64,000 nucleotides of DNA, taken from positions 72,011,752 to 72,075,751 of the forward strand of contig JAMXBB010000006.1 of NCBI GenBank assembly GCA_024138015.1, read 5' to 3'. This document shows, in pieces, positions 35,230 through 47,339 of this stretch (position 1 is its first letter; every line of letters begins with the position of its first letter). Origin of the DNA: Lumnitzera littorea. Its lineage: Eukaryota; Streptophyta; Magnoliopsida; Myrtales; Combretaceae. The notes under the pieces were generated by a model, which had not been told where the DNA came from, searched no databases, and saw nothing but the letters and a program-made list of their open reading frames with translations. Position numbers and translations under genes: made by a program.

Positions 35230-37974
35230 TCATCCAGGTGGAGATAGGACTCCTCCTGTATCTCGCTTTCGAACCCTCCATACAAGTGTAAATTTACCCT
35301 TAAGCCATCGACCTTGCCAATTCCATTTAATTGGTGCATAACTTCCATAGTTTCTCTCCTTATCATGCCACTTATCAAATTCATGTAGCCTAAACTTCTT
35401 CATCTTGTTCGCTTTTACCTTAGAGGCGGTTATCATTGGAAGTTTTGAACTTTTCACCACAAAGGCATGTTCCAAATGATTTCTTAATAGTTTTGGTTCC
35501 AAAGATGGTAGCTTCTCTTTGAAGGATTTTAACCTAGGATCCTTTGGCTTATGGAGTTGATCAACCCCCTTCTTGTCCACAACAGATTCATGAACATTTG
35601 CTTGAGCTATCATTTCTGCACAATTGGGGTTGGTCACCAAATTTCCATTTCCCTTTTGCAAGCAATAACTTGAAGAATCCTTAGCAAGCATTTCCTGCAT
35701 ACATGTAGATATAATAACATTAGTGGCATTAACATTGTGACATGTGTCCTTTGGGTCAAGAAATTTGTTCGTTGCCTCTGGAGTTTTAAAAACTATTTCA
35801 TCATCCCCGACCCGTAATATCAACTTATGCTCACTAGCCCTAGCAGTGGCTAGGAAGGGTCGACCTAAAATGATCAGCACCTCAATATCTTCATCTATAT
35901 CAAGTATAACGAAATCCACGGGAAAGATGAATTTATCTACTTGCACTAAAACATCCTCTATGATGCCTCTAGGGTATGTGATAGACCTATCAGCTAATTG
36001 AAGACTCATGCGCGTTGGTTTAGGTTCTCTTAACCCTAGCTTTTTGAACAATTTATATGGCATCAAATTTATACTAGCTCCTAAGTCTGCCAAAGCATTA
36101 TCTACTAACAAATTGCCAAGCATACAAGGAATAGTGAAACTCCTTGGATAATTTAATTTTTGTGGCAGCTTTTTTTGGAGAAGTGCCGAGCATTCCTCGT
36201 TTAATGTGACAGTTGTAAGCTCCTCTAACTTCCTCTTGTTCGATAGAAGATCCTTTAGAAATTTCGCATACTTTGGCATCTGCAAGATAACATCAACAAG
36301 AGGTAAGTTAATGTGTAATTGTTTGAAAATATCAAGCAATTTACCACATTCCTTGTTCGGATCAGTGTAACTTTGCTTAAGGTGCTGTGGGTAAGGGATG
36401 GGAGGCTTGTACTCCTTCAATTTCGGTGATTCCATACTTTCTTTTGATTTTAGTGGCTTTGCATCTTCCTTACGGTTGACTTCCACTTCTTTCTCAATTG
36501 CTTCCCCACTATCCTTCTTCTCCACTTGCAGTTTTCTATCACTTCTCAAGGTTACAGCATTAACATGTTCTCTGGGATTGACCTCTGTATTCCCTGGGAG
36601 TGTTCCTTGTGGTCTTTCAGAGATTAGCTTTGCAAGTTGACCAATTTGGTTCTCAAGATTGCGATTTGAAGCCTCTTGATTCCTCAGCGAGGATTCAATG
36701 TTGGATAAGCGAGCCTCATTGCCTTGAATGTATTTTGTGAGAAGTTCTTCCACACTGGGCTTCTTTTCTTGAGGGAGAGGAGGTAGGAATGGTTGTTGAA
36801 ACCCAGGTGGGCCAAAGTTGGTCTTTTGCTGGCCTTGGTTTTGGTTTTGGTTTCCCCAAGAGAAGTTGGGGTGATTCCTCCATCCTGGATTGTAAGTGTT
36901 GCTATAGGGGTTATTTTGTTGCTTAGGTGGATTTCCTAGATAATCCGCCTGTTCCAGTTGTTCTTGTGTTCCATACCCCTGCATACCAAAATCACTTACA
37001 TCCGATTGCACTTGTTGAGGGCCAATTGAGAGTGCGTCAATCTTTTTACTCAACAAGTCCACCTTGGCTGCCAGAGCAGTGGTCAAGTCCACATCATAAA
37101 CTCCCATGGCCTTTTGCTTGGCTCTAGTGCTTTCCCACTGGTAGTTGTTCATCGTTATTCCTTCAATTAAATTCTGGGCTTGCTCAGGTGTCTAAGTGTT
37201 CAAAGTACCTCCTGCGGATGCATCAATCATCTGTCTAGTGGATAGATTGAGACCATTGTAAAAGGTCTGAATCTGCATCCATAGTAGGAGGCCATGATGT
37301 GGGCACCTCCTGAGCAAGTCCTTGAACCGCTCCTAAGTGTCATAAAGCGTCTCTGCTTCCAATTGAGCAAAACACGAAATATCATTCCGAAGTTTTACTG
37401 TCTTTGCAGGTGGGAAATACTTCTCTAAAAATTTCTCTACCAATTCATTCAAAGTTGAGATTGAATTTCTTGGTAGGGAGTTCAACCATTGTTTTGCTCT
37501 TCCCCTCAAGGAGAAAGGGAATAGTCGCAGTCGAATGGCATCATCCATAGCTCCGTTGATTTTGAACATATCACAAATCTCTAGAAAACTAAAGATGTGG
37601 GCATTAGGATCTTCGTCTTGGAGACCGTCAAACTGAACATATTGTTGCACCATTTAGATGATGTTAGGTGCAATTTGGAAGTTATTAGCCGCGATGGTTG
37701 GCCTTGCAATACTGGAGTCAACTCCAATAAGTGTAGGCCTTGAATAATCAGACATGGTCCGATTTGCTTCATTCCCGTTGTTAGCCATGTATGGTGGATC
37801 TTCTTGCTCGATGAATTGAGAGTTGGCCTCTTTACCTTCTTCCTTGATCTCAACGATTAATTCGTCGTCTATGGTCGCCACAACTTGTCTTAGTCGTGAT
37901 CTCAAATTTTGAAGGGCAGTTCTCTCAATTTCAGGATCGAGTTCTACCAAATCTTCCAGATTACTGCGGGTCAT
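35230..37974 (-). pseudogene. Athila-type gag-protease, three in-frame stops
   Basis: One continuous minus-strand frame of 915 codons starting at ATG 37974 (MTRSNLEDLVELDPE), broken only by stops at 37654-37656, 37333-37335 and one near 37192. Gag core about 37653-37350 (LFPFSLRGRAKQWLNSLP, then a KFLEKYFPPAKT stretch). A proline/glutamine-rich linker and a likely coiled coil (SNIESSLRNQEASNRNLENQ near 36690) lead to the Athila signature NPREHVNAVTLRSDR near 36560. Protease with active-site ADLGASINLMP near 36080. The frame ends at 35230 in sequence that would precede or replace pol. No indels, so decay is recent. Gag packages the RNA in the particle. Confidence 0.9.
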
Positions 37975-38103
37975 GCACTACAAAGGCAAGAAATAAAATC
38001 AATTGTAGCTCTAAGTAATAAAAATAAATAATGAAAACAAAAGAAAATAAAGAAAAAAAAATGGTTAAAGTAATAAAGCAACTAGCGTTCTTAATATCAA
38101 AAA

Positions 38104-38121
38104 TCCCCGGCAACGGCGCCA
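38104..38121 (-). promoter_or_regulatory. Primer binding site, Athila type
   Basis: On the minus strand TGGCGCCGTTGCCGGGGA, six bases after the 5' LTR end. This is the PBS typical of Athila elements, usually attributed to tRNA-Asp. Confidence 0.92.
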
Positions 38122-38127
38122 AAAACT

Positions 38128-39333
38128 TGATACGAGGCAAGCCCACCTATCAATTTTAATATAGTCGGATATGAGTCCGAGTCGATCCCTTAGAGATTTT
38201 GAGTACTAATATTAACTTTAGCATTATTATCTAACCGGAAAATTATGTCGAGTTGAATGAATTAAAAATACTGAAATTAATAAACTAGACTACTTATGAG
38301 ACTTAATTACGCAAATTAGAAAGCAATAAACTACTAACGACTTCAAGTATGCAATGATGTATTTAGGAATTATTTCCCCTAGTGTAACCTTTTAAAATAT
38401 ATTCAATTCAATTTCTATAATTCTTAACCGGAGGGATTCACAATTAAAGCTAATATCTTTCTCAAGCATATTAACCCTAATTCTAAATTATTTACTGGAA
38501 TCTCTTCACTTAGTAATATAACTTAGAATTGCATTAATGTTTAATGAATTCCCACACAAACAATCAACTTTCCGGAAGAATCATGTATCTTATCTCTAAG
38601 TATACATGTAATTCTCTCCAATTATGTTAAGATCTAATTACACATGCAATTTCTCAATCAACATGCATAATATCATATATTGATACTCTAGAACTATCAA
38701 TCTATAACTAAACGACATAATTGAATCAAGAAAAGATAGAAACTTTCTTGAAATTATAATTCAATCCAAGGGTTACATGAAACCCTAGGTTCCATAATCC
38801 TAAATACTTGAATTCTAAGCTATCATAATGAATCTAAAAACGAGATTCATCAAAAACATGAAATAAAACATAAAAACCCCTCTTGATTTGATGAACAATC
38901 TCTAATCTTGAAATCGATGTCGTTCTTGCTTCTTGATGTTGTTTCTCCTTAAGTCTCTTCTCGTCTCTCGTCTCTCCGTTTCTGTAATGTCTCTCTCTCT
39001 TTTAAACCCTAAGATCCCCTTATATATGTGTATTACACGGATTTTATTTTCGTCACCAGACACGGCCTGGGACATGGCCGTGTCCCCAGGTCGTGTAACT
39101 TTTTGCATTAAAGCAAAATTTCTGCACAACTTCAAAATTTCATAACTTCTTTGTTTGAACTCGGAATTGAGTGAAACTTGATTCGTTTTCTTCGTTTTCG
39201 AGCCTAGAATGTGTTTAAACCCTGAAATCAACATTTTACTCAATTAAGTATCATTTTCTTCAAAGAAAACCAAAAATGTACGGGAAATGCTGTAAAATCA
39301 CCATATAAAATATGTTTAAAATCAGAGTTATCA
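38128..39333 (-). repeat. 5' LTR of the Athila-like element
   Basis: 1206 bp. Nearly identical to 31667-32881; lacks a 9-bp stretch that the other LTR has near 31930. Carries the motif ACACGGCCTGGGACATGG near 39060, whose long inverted repeat (ACACGGCCTGGG/CCCAGGTCGTGT) is intact apart from one G-T pair. Confidence 0.95.
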
Positions 39334-39960
39334 TTAGGCTATAGGCATATTGCTTCTCAATGTCCAAACAAAGGGTCATGATCTTAAAGGGTGAAGGACT
39401 CGAAGCTCAAGTAGAGAGTCGGAGCGACAAGAGTTCAGGAGATGAGTTAATAGAAGAGGGTGTCTATGTTGAGAATCTGGATGAACTCTTAGCCATGATG
39501 AGCCAACTTAATGGCAGATCCTAAACAAAGGGAAAATTTATTTCATATTTGATGTTTGGTGAATGGGAAGACCTGTTCCTTAGTTATTGATGGAGGAAGT
39601 TACACCAATGTCATTTTTGCCGAGTTAATAGAGAAGATGAAGATGTCGACCTACCTGCATCCTTGATCTTATGGACTAAAGTGGTTTAATGATAAGGGTA
39701 TGGTCCATATGGATAAAAGAGCTTGACTAGCATTCAAGGCAAGATAGTATGAGGACAAGATTGACTTCAACGTGGTCCTTATGAATGCTACAAATTCACT
39801 TCTTCATTGATCATGGGAGTATTATCGAAAAGTGATCTACGATGGCTTCCTTAACACTTAAACAGTTTGAAAAGACGGGAAAAGTTATTGCTTGACCCCC
39901 CATGAGTGTTGAGGAAATCCAGAACAACTCAGCACCTATGGCAAAGAGAAAAGGAAAGAG
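39334..39960 (+). pseudogene. gypsy-2 gag zinc knuckle (second half) and protease
   Basis: After the TTAGG duplication the gag frame resumes with YRHIASQCPNKG, completing a CCHC knuckle. An acidic linker follows, then a retropepsin-like stretch from about 39555 with VIDGGSYTNVI, closely parallel to gypsy-3. Decay sets in after about 39870 and the sequence runs into the 3' LTR without RT or integrase. Confidence 0.8.
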
Positions 39961-40032
39961 AAGTTTATTTGGCATCCTGGCCTGTGCTTGATATTTAGCA
40001 TCAAGGATGATTTCTTTTCTAGCCCACAGTAA

Positions 40033-40980
40033 TGATAGGAATCAGCCTATGATTATCTTCAAGCTAAGGCCGACCTATCCTAAGCCGATACCGACTTGTC
40101 AGAAATTGAAGCAGACCTACTCTAGACCGAAGCCAAATTGTTTGAAGTTGAGGTTGATCAACTCTTACCAAAAATGAACTGATACTAGAAGGCTAAGAGG
40201 AAGAGAAGGAGCCACTCAGCATCAAGTTTATCGTTTATCATTTGTCGAGAAGTTGAGAGACCACACATTCGAAGCCTTGAGGCCATAGATTTACTCGGTA
40301 CGGCATAAAGAGATTAATGCCTACTAACCGTAGAATTTGGCAACTGTGGGCCAATTTTTCGAGTCTTTCAACCAAGCATTGTGAGACTTCAAGGACTTCT
40401 ACCCGAACCTGGACATCCAACCATCAAGCCCACCTAGTTTAGATCTTACTCTTTCCACAACAGGTCGAATGATTGCATGCTAACTCCTTTTACTAAACTT
40501 ATAGTTTTATACTTTTGTGAATATTTTCTTTTATTTTAGTTGTGGGCTCATTCTTTAAGGTTTAAGGCCTTATATATTATTTATAGTTTTGCCACTAGGG
40601 CTTTAACACTTGTTATAAATAACAATATTTGTAATTAGCAAAAGAGATGACCAAATAATGAAGAATATACCTATACTTGGAACTTTCCTCTTTCGAGCAA
40701 GGTCATTCTTGAGCTCTTAGAGCTTGCATTACTAGATTATTGAGTGTTGATTATCTCTTTAATTTTTCTTGAATTCTTATTAATCTTATCCTTAAGATTA
40801 TGGTGAACCCTTCATTTGAGCGAGCTAGTAAGTTACATCTAACTTCTCATTTGAAACTTGAGTGACATTTAGTGTTCATGAGTTATATCGAACCTTATTT
40901 TGAGCTCAACCCCTTATTGTGTTTGTGTCTTAGTACATGATATCCATACACATTCACTGTCGAGACTTGCTACCGCATCA
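40033..40980 (+). repeat. 3' LTR of gypsy-2
   Basis: Starts TGATAGGAATCAGCC and ends ACCGCATCA, followed by the ATGAG duplication. Aligns with 22727-23634; about 40 bp longer because of an extra block near 40090 (GCCGATACCGACTTGTCAG). Confidence 0.85.
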
Positions 40981-41480
40981 ATGAGTACATACATGATATG
41001 AAGATTTTAGGAAATAAGAGTTCTAGGTTGTTAAAGAATGGACTAGTCTACTAAACGATGAGATAGGGCAAAACTTGGATAGAAGGAATATAATAACAAG
41101 TCTTAGATTTTAGGGTTATATATATCTATCTACTTCTTTTTATCACTTTAAAATTTTTCATATTTGCTATATGAATCCCCTTAGCAAATGAGTCTCGCGA
41201 TCCTACTAAGATAACATGAAATGTTAGAAGTAACATTAATAATAATGTCAATGATGGTAATAAGATATTATGTACCAATGAAACATAGTAAGGAAAGTGT
41301 AATAGAGACCAAGACCTATAGTTGTCACTATTGATTCTTGGAGATGACTATTGCCTAAGAGAAAAGAAAAAAGTGAAATACCAAAAAGGGACATAGACAT
41401 TAGGAGCACATCCTACCCATGTATGTTATAATAAAAAGTGCATAGTCAATAGATGAGAGATGCTAGTGTTTTCTCTCTCA
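40981..41480 (+). other. Continuation of the gypsy-2 target; non-coding
   Basis: ATGAGTACATACATGATATG at 40981 resembles the copy A phrase ATGGGTGCACACGTGATATG at 3374, so this continues the interrupted long LTR-like repeat. The rest (41.05-41.48 kb) has no recognisable gene. Confidence 0.5.
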
Positions 41481-43600
41481 TTAATTTGAGATCAAGGTAT
41501 CACTAGTTAAGAATTAAGCTCGAAGGTGTTCTAAGGACAACATTTAAAATAAGGTATGGCCACCATGAGTTCTTAGTGATGCCATTTAGATTGACAAATG
41601 TACTAGTTACATTTATGGATTTGATGAACTGTGTATTCTGAGCTTTACATGATAAGTATGTGATTATTTTCATCGATGATGTCTGTATGTACTCTTCTTT
41701 ACCTAAGCAGCATGAGGAGCATTTGAGAACTATGTTATAGATTTTAAGAGAACACAAACTCTATGCTAAATTATCAAATTATGACTTTTGTCTATCGGAA
41801 ATCTCTTTTCTTAGACATGTCATATCCAATGATGGAATTACGATTGATCCTGAGAAATCAAGGCAATGGTTGACTGGAAAAGGTTAGAAATAGTTACAAA
41901 ATTGCAAAGTGTCCTAAGATTAGTAAGGTATTATAAAAAGTTCCTTAAGGATTTCTTTACTATAGCCAAGCTACCTATTCAATTGAATAAGAAAGATGTG
42001 AAGTATGAATGGACTAAAAAGAGAGAGCAAAGTTTTTAGGAGCTTAAGTGAAGGTTAGTGTCAGCACCAATCTTAGTGTTGCCAAAGACCAATGAGCCAT
42101 TTGTTATACATAGCAACACATCAAGAAATTAGCTCGATTGTGTTTTGATGCAAGATGGGAAGGTCATTACATATGCTTCATGCTAATTAAGACGTCATAA
42201 GTAAAATTATCTTGTACATGACCTAGAGTTGGCAACAATAGTCATTACCATAAATATTTAGAGGTACTATTTGTATAGCTAGAGATGTGAAATATAACCA
42301 CTAATCACAAGAGTCTCGAGTATCTTTTACATAGAAGGAGTTGAATATGAGATAGAAACATTAGCTAGAATTGATCAAAACATGATCTTGGCGTTAGTTA
42401 TTATCTAAATAGGGTAAATGTACTTGCAGATGCTCCCAGCAAAAAGAACCATACAGAAGTCACTTTTCTTTTAATAGACTAGTAAGAACTAATCAAAGAG
42501 TTTAAAAGGCTTAACTTGGAATTTTCTTGGCATGAAATTGACATGGAATTGTTGAACATGGTAAGTGAAACAACCTTGGTGGAAAGGATATGGGAATCAT
42601 AACAAAGAGATCTAGCCTTGGTGTAGGTGAGAAAGGAAAGAGTGTAAGGGAAGTACATAGATTTTGAAATTGATAGACATGGGATGGTTTGAATGAAAGG
42701 AAGGTTATGTATGCTAGATGATGTGTAACTCTGAAAGGAAATCTTAAGTGAGGCCCATTACTTGCATTACACAAGATATCTTGGAGGGACCAAAATGTAC
42801 TAAGATCTTGAGAAGAATTTTTGGTGGATTGACGTGAAGCAAAATGTGGCAAGCTTTGTACTGAAATATGTGGTATGCTTGAAGGCAAGGGAAGAGCATC
42901 AAAGATTAGGAGGTCTATTATAGCTCTATTGGTCATAGATTAGAAATGCGATTAGATTTACTATAGACTTTATAGGTGGATTACCCTTGATAATAGTTGG
43001 ATTTAATTGCCATTTAGGTAGTCATGGATCTACTTACCATGTTTACCTACTCTCTCTTGATCTACATGACTTATTCCTTAGAAAGGTTGGTCAAAATGTA
43101 CATTAAGGAGATAGTACACCTTCATGAAGTGTCAAGTAGTGTTACACTTAATAGAGATCCTCACTTTGTTTTATGTTTTAGATAAGTTTATAAAAGACCA
43201 AGGGGGCCAAGCTACAATTTAGCACAACAGGACCATCTAAACGCTAGAAGATATGCCAAAGGCATGTGTAATTGAGTTTAAGGGGGTGTGGAACACATAT
43301 TTTCCATTAGTAGAGTTCACTTATAAAAATAACTATTGCTTGATGATTCAGATACCCCTCCATATGAAGCCATCTATGAACAAAAATGTTGATCATCGTC
43401 ATTTTAGGACGATGTTGAAAAGATAGCTTTGGGCTAGATTTGGTACAAGAGGCAGTAGATGAGATAATAATTATTAAGCAGAAAATGAAGCCTAGGATCA
43501 CCAGAAGAGTTAGGCAGATATGAAGAGAAGACCATTAGAGTTTAGTGTAGGGGATTATGTTTACTTGAAAGTGAACCTAATTAAGAGTGTTCATAAAAAC
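41481..43600 (+). pseudogene. Tekay/Del-like Ty3/gypsy pol relic
   Basis: A different, older lineage from gypsy-1 to -4. RT about 41490-41880 with RYGHHEFLVMPFRLTN (41555), FMDLMN, IIFIDD (41662; catalytic FIDD intact) and FLRHVISNDGITIDPEKS near 41810, the wording of plant Tekay/Del elements. RNase H about 42060-42450. Integrase about 42750-43560, with a zinc-domain remnant VASFVLKYVVC (42848), FTIDFIGGLP (42960) and a FSVGDYVYLKV box near 43540 that marks the integrase C-terminus. Many stops and frameshifts. The 141-codon open frame on the opposite strand (42511-42936) is a shadow. Confidence 0.8.
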
Positions 43601-44349
43601 ATAACTCAAGGAAAGAGTCGCAAAATACCTAAACCTTCTACCAAATACTGTAAACCTTTACACCCAACAAGACAAAAAGGAATTATAGAACCATAGAGAA
43701 TTAGAAAGCAATTGCATGAATTCCTAAGATGGTTCAAGAGAAAGCTCACCCCTAAATTTGTTTAGTTATAAATTGAAATGTATGGGGTAACTTGTAGAAA
43801 AGTAGACATTACATGTGTAAGAGAATGGAATCAAATTTGATTGAAGGATGATGACACCTAGTAAAGTAGGTACAATGATGTGATAATAGATGGTTTAGAT
43901 AAATGAATTATTGAATGATACTAACATGAAGAAATATTGTCTTATTAGGACTATAGATTATGAAGATGAGCAGGGTCACCACATAATATCAGGAAATCAA
44001 GGTCACTTAAACCATCTTGAGAATGTACCTAAAGAAAAAGAATCACCAGGAAAGAAGTTTCCATAGTTTGTTCAGCAAATAGCTTCTTCATAGGTAAGAA
44101 GAATGACTCCTTTGAGATAAAAGGCTAGTTAGGTCGAGTTCATATGTCATTTAAGGCTTATGAAGTCCTTAAATGCTTGAAGATGACTATGGAACCTTCA
44201 TGATAGGATGGTGCAAGAGTGTGGTAGAGTTCTAGGAAAAGGACCATACCTCAACCCATCACCTAGATTAAGTTTAAAAGAGAATATCAAAATGTATATA
44301 ACTCAAACCACAAAAGGGAAAGACCAATTGAGAAACTAAGGACACAAAT
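43601..44349 (+). other. Degenerate, probably retrotransposon-derived
   Basis: No domain recognised with confidence. It lies between the integrase end and a gag zinc-knuckle fragment and probably holds decayed gag. Confidence 0.35.
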
Positions 44350-44640
44350 AAGGAAGCCAGTGATAAAGAAACCTTTTCAAAGTGGAATGTTATAAGTATA
44401 GCTAAGGGCATTGCCTAAGGGATTGTTCGTAGCTGCAACATAAGTACTTTTGATATGCGAAGGCTAGATATATGAATAAACAATTCCCTATGATCAGTAA
44501 GGTGTGCTATAATTGCAGAGATCATAACCATGTTTTTTCTAGGTGCCCCTATGATAAGAATCGAGCCACTCAACCTTTGACCCAAACTCAAGCACAAGGA
44601 CTTGAAAGTATGGCAACGTGCATCCTTTCATCTTAACTTA
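44350..44640 (+). pseudogene. gag fragment with two zinc-knuckle-like motifs
   Basis: A damaged knuckle CYKYS-stop-GHCLRDC (44389-44430; second Cys is Tyr) is followed by a better one, CYNCRDHNHVFSRCPYDK, at 44508. Two knuckles suggest a retrotransposon or pararetrovirus-like Gag; the lineage is unclear. It follows pol, so it belongs to a separate insertion or a rearranged element, perhaps the one owning the LTRs at 44.87-46.53 kb. Confidence 0.6.
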
Positions 44641-44865
44641 CACCTAAAGATTCCAAGTTGCTTATGACTGCCAACCTACTGTAGATGAGAGCCAAGCATC
44701 CTCCTATTTATCATGACCACGTATCGACCTGAGGACAACTTTATCGACTACTTGACCAACTCATTGATTTGCTTGGCTACACTTGTTCTAAGCGTCCAAG
44801 AGTACATCTAAGCTGATAAAACTCTAAAGAGCTCACAAATTAGCTTGGCATCAATTGAATCTGAT

Positions 44866-45415
44866 CATACCTTTTTGTTTACTTCTATAAGAACCTTCCT
44901 ACTGATTATTTACTACGTATCCTAGCTATTTGCATGAAGGAATATACTAAAGAAGCTTCTATTATACAATTTCTATTGTACCCTTTGTCCATCTTGTATT
45001 TTACTTATTTTGGACAACACTCATTTTTTGTCTTTTCCATGTTTAGTAGGTTATCCTTAAATTTTGAGTATAAAATACCCTTTGTAAGCAGTTGTAATCA
45101 TCACCCTCTTAATTATCAAATATATAGTATCCCTTTTGTATGAAGCTTTAAGCTTACTCTATTTATTCTTATCCTATCCTTAAAATAAGGTTAGGTGGTG
45201 AGTGATCTTACTAAGCTACTCGTACATCATATCAAGCTAATTCATGAGTCTACGAAGGTTCCTTAGTGTGTCATATCCTTAGAATCATTAGTGGGTTTGC
45301 TTGTTCTCTTTTATTTTCACGTATCCATCATCTTACATTTCAAGCTTTTTATATGCCTGGACCCACCTCAATAACATCACCTTTATCTGCCTCTAGCATA
45401 ACCTATCATCTTAGT
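44866..45415 (+). repeat. Gypsy LTR, tandem copy 1
   Basis: Aligns with 45986-46525 (1120 bp later) and more distantly with the gypsy-1 LTR. TATA-like GTATAAAATACCC near 45068. Followed by a decayed PBS, TAGTATTAGAGT at 45413-45424. The true 5' end may lie further left than 44866. Confidence 0.75.
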
Positions 45416-45424
45416 ATTAGAGTA
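45413..45424 (+). promoter_or_regulatory. Decayed primer binding site (iMet type)
   Basis: TAGTATTAGAGT equals TGGTATCAGAGC with one G-to-A and two C-to-T changes, right after the LTR end. Confidence 0.6.
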
Positions 45425-45985
45425 GAGGTTTATATTAAGTAAGTTGATATTGAGTTGTGTTATTGCTATATCGTATTGGAGTACTATTGTGTAAGTGTGT
45501 GTAGAGTCACTATTGTTGCTTATGTGGTTGTGTAAGAGTTAGCTATAGTGATTTAGTAAGTAGTATCACTGTTCTTTTTTAGTAATCATTGTAAGGTGCT
45601 CTATTTTACTCTATTTCAAGCCACAGGAAATAGAGAAACCATTAACTAAGTATTTTTGTTATTCATTAAAGTAGTTGTCGTATTGGTATTCTATAGCATA
45701 ATATGTTTGGACCTTCGTATTTAGGTGGAAGAAGTTGTGTGTACATGTATGTATGTGACTGATTAGTTAAAGATAGTGTATACTATTTCTAGGTAATAGT
45801 GAGAATTTGAATACTTTGTGTTTTACTGTAGGAGCAAGACTAAGTTGAGAGGAGATAATTGGTCTAGTGTAAATGTGGGAATTGGAGATGACAATAGTGG
45901 TGTAGTCCACCATGGTTGATAACCCTAAAATACCCCTAGAAGTTTTAATAAGCAATTCGATGAAGTAGCTAACTTGATAGCTGAA

Positions 45986-46525
45986 TGTACCTTTTTGTCT
46001 ACTTCTACAAGAACCTCCTCAGTGATTGTTTGCCACATGTACCAACCATTAGTATGGAGGAATCTACTAAAAAAGCTTCTATTTTGCAAAATCTATTATA
46101 CCCTTTGTCTATCTTATATTTTATTTATTTTAGACAATAACCCTTTTTGTCTTTTTCATATTTAGTAGGTCACTCTAGAATTTCAAGTATAAAATGCCCC
46201 CTTGTAAGTTGCTGTAATCATCATCCTCTTAATTATCAAATATACACTATCCCTTTTGTGTGATGCTTTGAGCTTACTCTATTTACTCTTAGACTATTTT
46301 TTAAGTAAGGCTAAGTAGTGAGTAACCTCACTAGACTATTTGTGCATCATATCAAGCTTATCCATGAGTTTACAAAGGTTCCTTGGTATGTCATATCCTC
46401 ATCATCGTTCGTAGGTTTTCTTGTTCTCTTGTATTTTCATGTGTCCATCATCTTACATTTTGAGCTTTCTATGAGCTTAGATCCACCTTAATAACGTCAC
46501 CCTTACCTACCCTTGATGCGATGTA
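45986..46525 (+). repeat. Gypsy LTR, tandem copy 2
   Basis: Second copy of the LTR at 44866-45415, separated by about 570 bp of non-coding leader-like sequence. Shared blocks: CTTTTTGT.TACTTCTA.AAGAACC at the start, TATCCCTTTTGTRTGA near 46250, and CATCATCTTACATTT near 46447. No PBS follows, so this is a 3' copy. TATA-like GTATAAAATGCCC near 46187. Confidence 0.75.
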
Positions 46526-46836
46526 TTACCATAAAAGTAAGTCGTATAGGAGACAACCAAGTGACCTTTCAAGAAACTTTAAGGATTAAGTGCAATCATT
46601 ATAAGAGGACAATGTATTTCAAAAGAAGATTTATGAGCTTATTAGGATGATTGAAAAGTATTTATAGTATCGAGGACCATGTATGGCCATTATTAAAAGT
46701 TTGATGACTTTATTTATGAATGCCCAACTTGGAACTAAGAATCTAGGTCATGTATGTGCAAAGTTAGAAGGTACTACAAGAATAACTAAGATGAGAGATT
46801 GCTACCATCAATTTTAAGGATGAAACATATTGCAAG

Positions 46837-47300
46837 AGGGGGAGAATGTAAACTCGGTGAATTTCTAGATCTGAATTTGAAATCAAAGACAAGAACGAAT
46901 AGATAATCTTCAAAACCACTCAAGAGATAATGGTCAAAAACCCTAAATAAAATGAATGAACTCTAAACAATAAGTTCAAAAACCTTAATGATAATCATAT
47001 GATTAAAAACCTTAAAGCGTGCTAACAAAAAATTAACACATTTGATTAAATAAAAATGTTAAACCCTAAAACCTAGAGTCGTAAAATCTTATATTAACCA
47101 TAAATGTAAAGAATACTCTAAATTAGAATATTTAAGTTGAATTTTGTAAAATTGCGTAAACTCGATAATGAATGATTAGAGATATTCTCAAATAATAACA
47201 ACTAATCAAATTAAGTCAATAAAAGTCATAAATTAATGGAATTACTAATTTACCCCTAATGATATGTTTAAAAACATAAAGCTAAAGCTAAAATCATAAG
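46837..47300 (+). mobile_element. Polypurine tract and start of a Tekay-like 3' LTR
   Basis: CAAGAGGGGGAGAATG at 46834 followed by TGTAAACTCGG at 46850 has the form of a Tekay/Del 3' end (purine tract then TGTAA). The next 450 bp (AAACCCTAAAACCTAGAGTC near 47066) resemble the minus strand of the 20.65-21.5 kb repeat. It may be the 3' LTR of the element whose pol is at 41.5-43.6 kb, itself interrupted at about 47.3 kb. Confidence 0.5.
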
Positions 47301-47339
47301 CATGTCCTTTAATGCATTACATTAATATTTACACCTAAA

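Larger units (their letters stand above)
31667..39333 (-). mobile_element. Non-autonomous Athila-like LTR retrotransposon (gag-protease only)
   Basis: Complete insertion of 7667 bp with target duplication TTAGG (31662-31666 and 39334-39338), LTRs 31667-32881 and 38128-39333 starting TGATACG and ending GTTATCA, Athila-type PBS at 38104-38121, and PPT at 32882-32893. On the minus strand the order is 5' LTR, PBS, gag-protease (37974-35230), the CTTCTTGGGAGGCAACCCA phrase typical of Athila after pol (35157 area), a minisatellite, the CTTGAGGACAAGCAAATGC phrase near the end, PPT, 3' LTR. RT, RNase H and integrase are absent although Athila elements normally have them. The LTRs differ by only about 20 substitutions and one 9-bp indel by my count, so this is the youngest full element here. 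Confidence 0.93.
22727..40980 (+). mobile_element. Gypsy-2: outer LTR retrotransposon split by two later insertions
   Basis: Bounded by ATGAG target duplications. It consists of a 5' LTR (22727-23634), PBS, gag broken at 24943, resumed for 37 bp at 31630-31666 and resumed again at 39334, a protease-like stretch, and a 3' LTR (40033-40980). No RT, RNase H or integrase lies between protease and 3' LTR, so pol has been deleted. The two blocks that interrupt gag are a complete gypsy-3 and a complete Athila-like element, both necessarily younger than gypsy-2. The element's own sequence is only about 3.9 kb. Confidence 0.85.

Noticed and set aside
42511..42936. 141-codon minus-strand open frame
   Set aside because: It lies antisense to the Tekay-like integrase relic and is a shadow frame.
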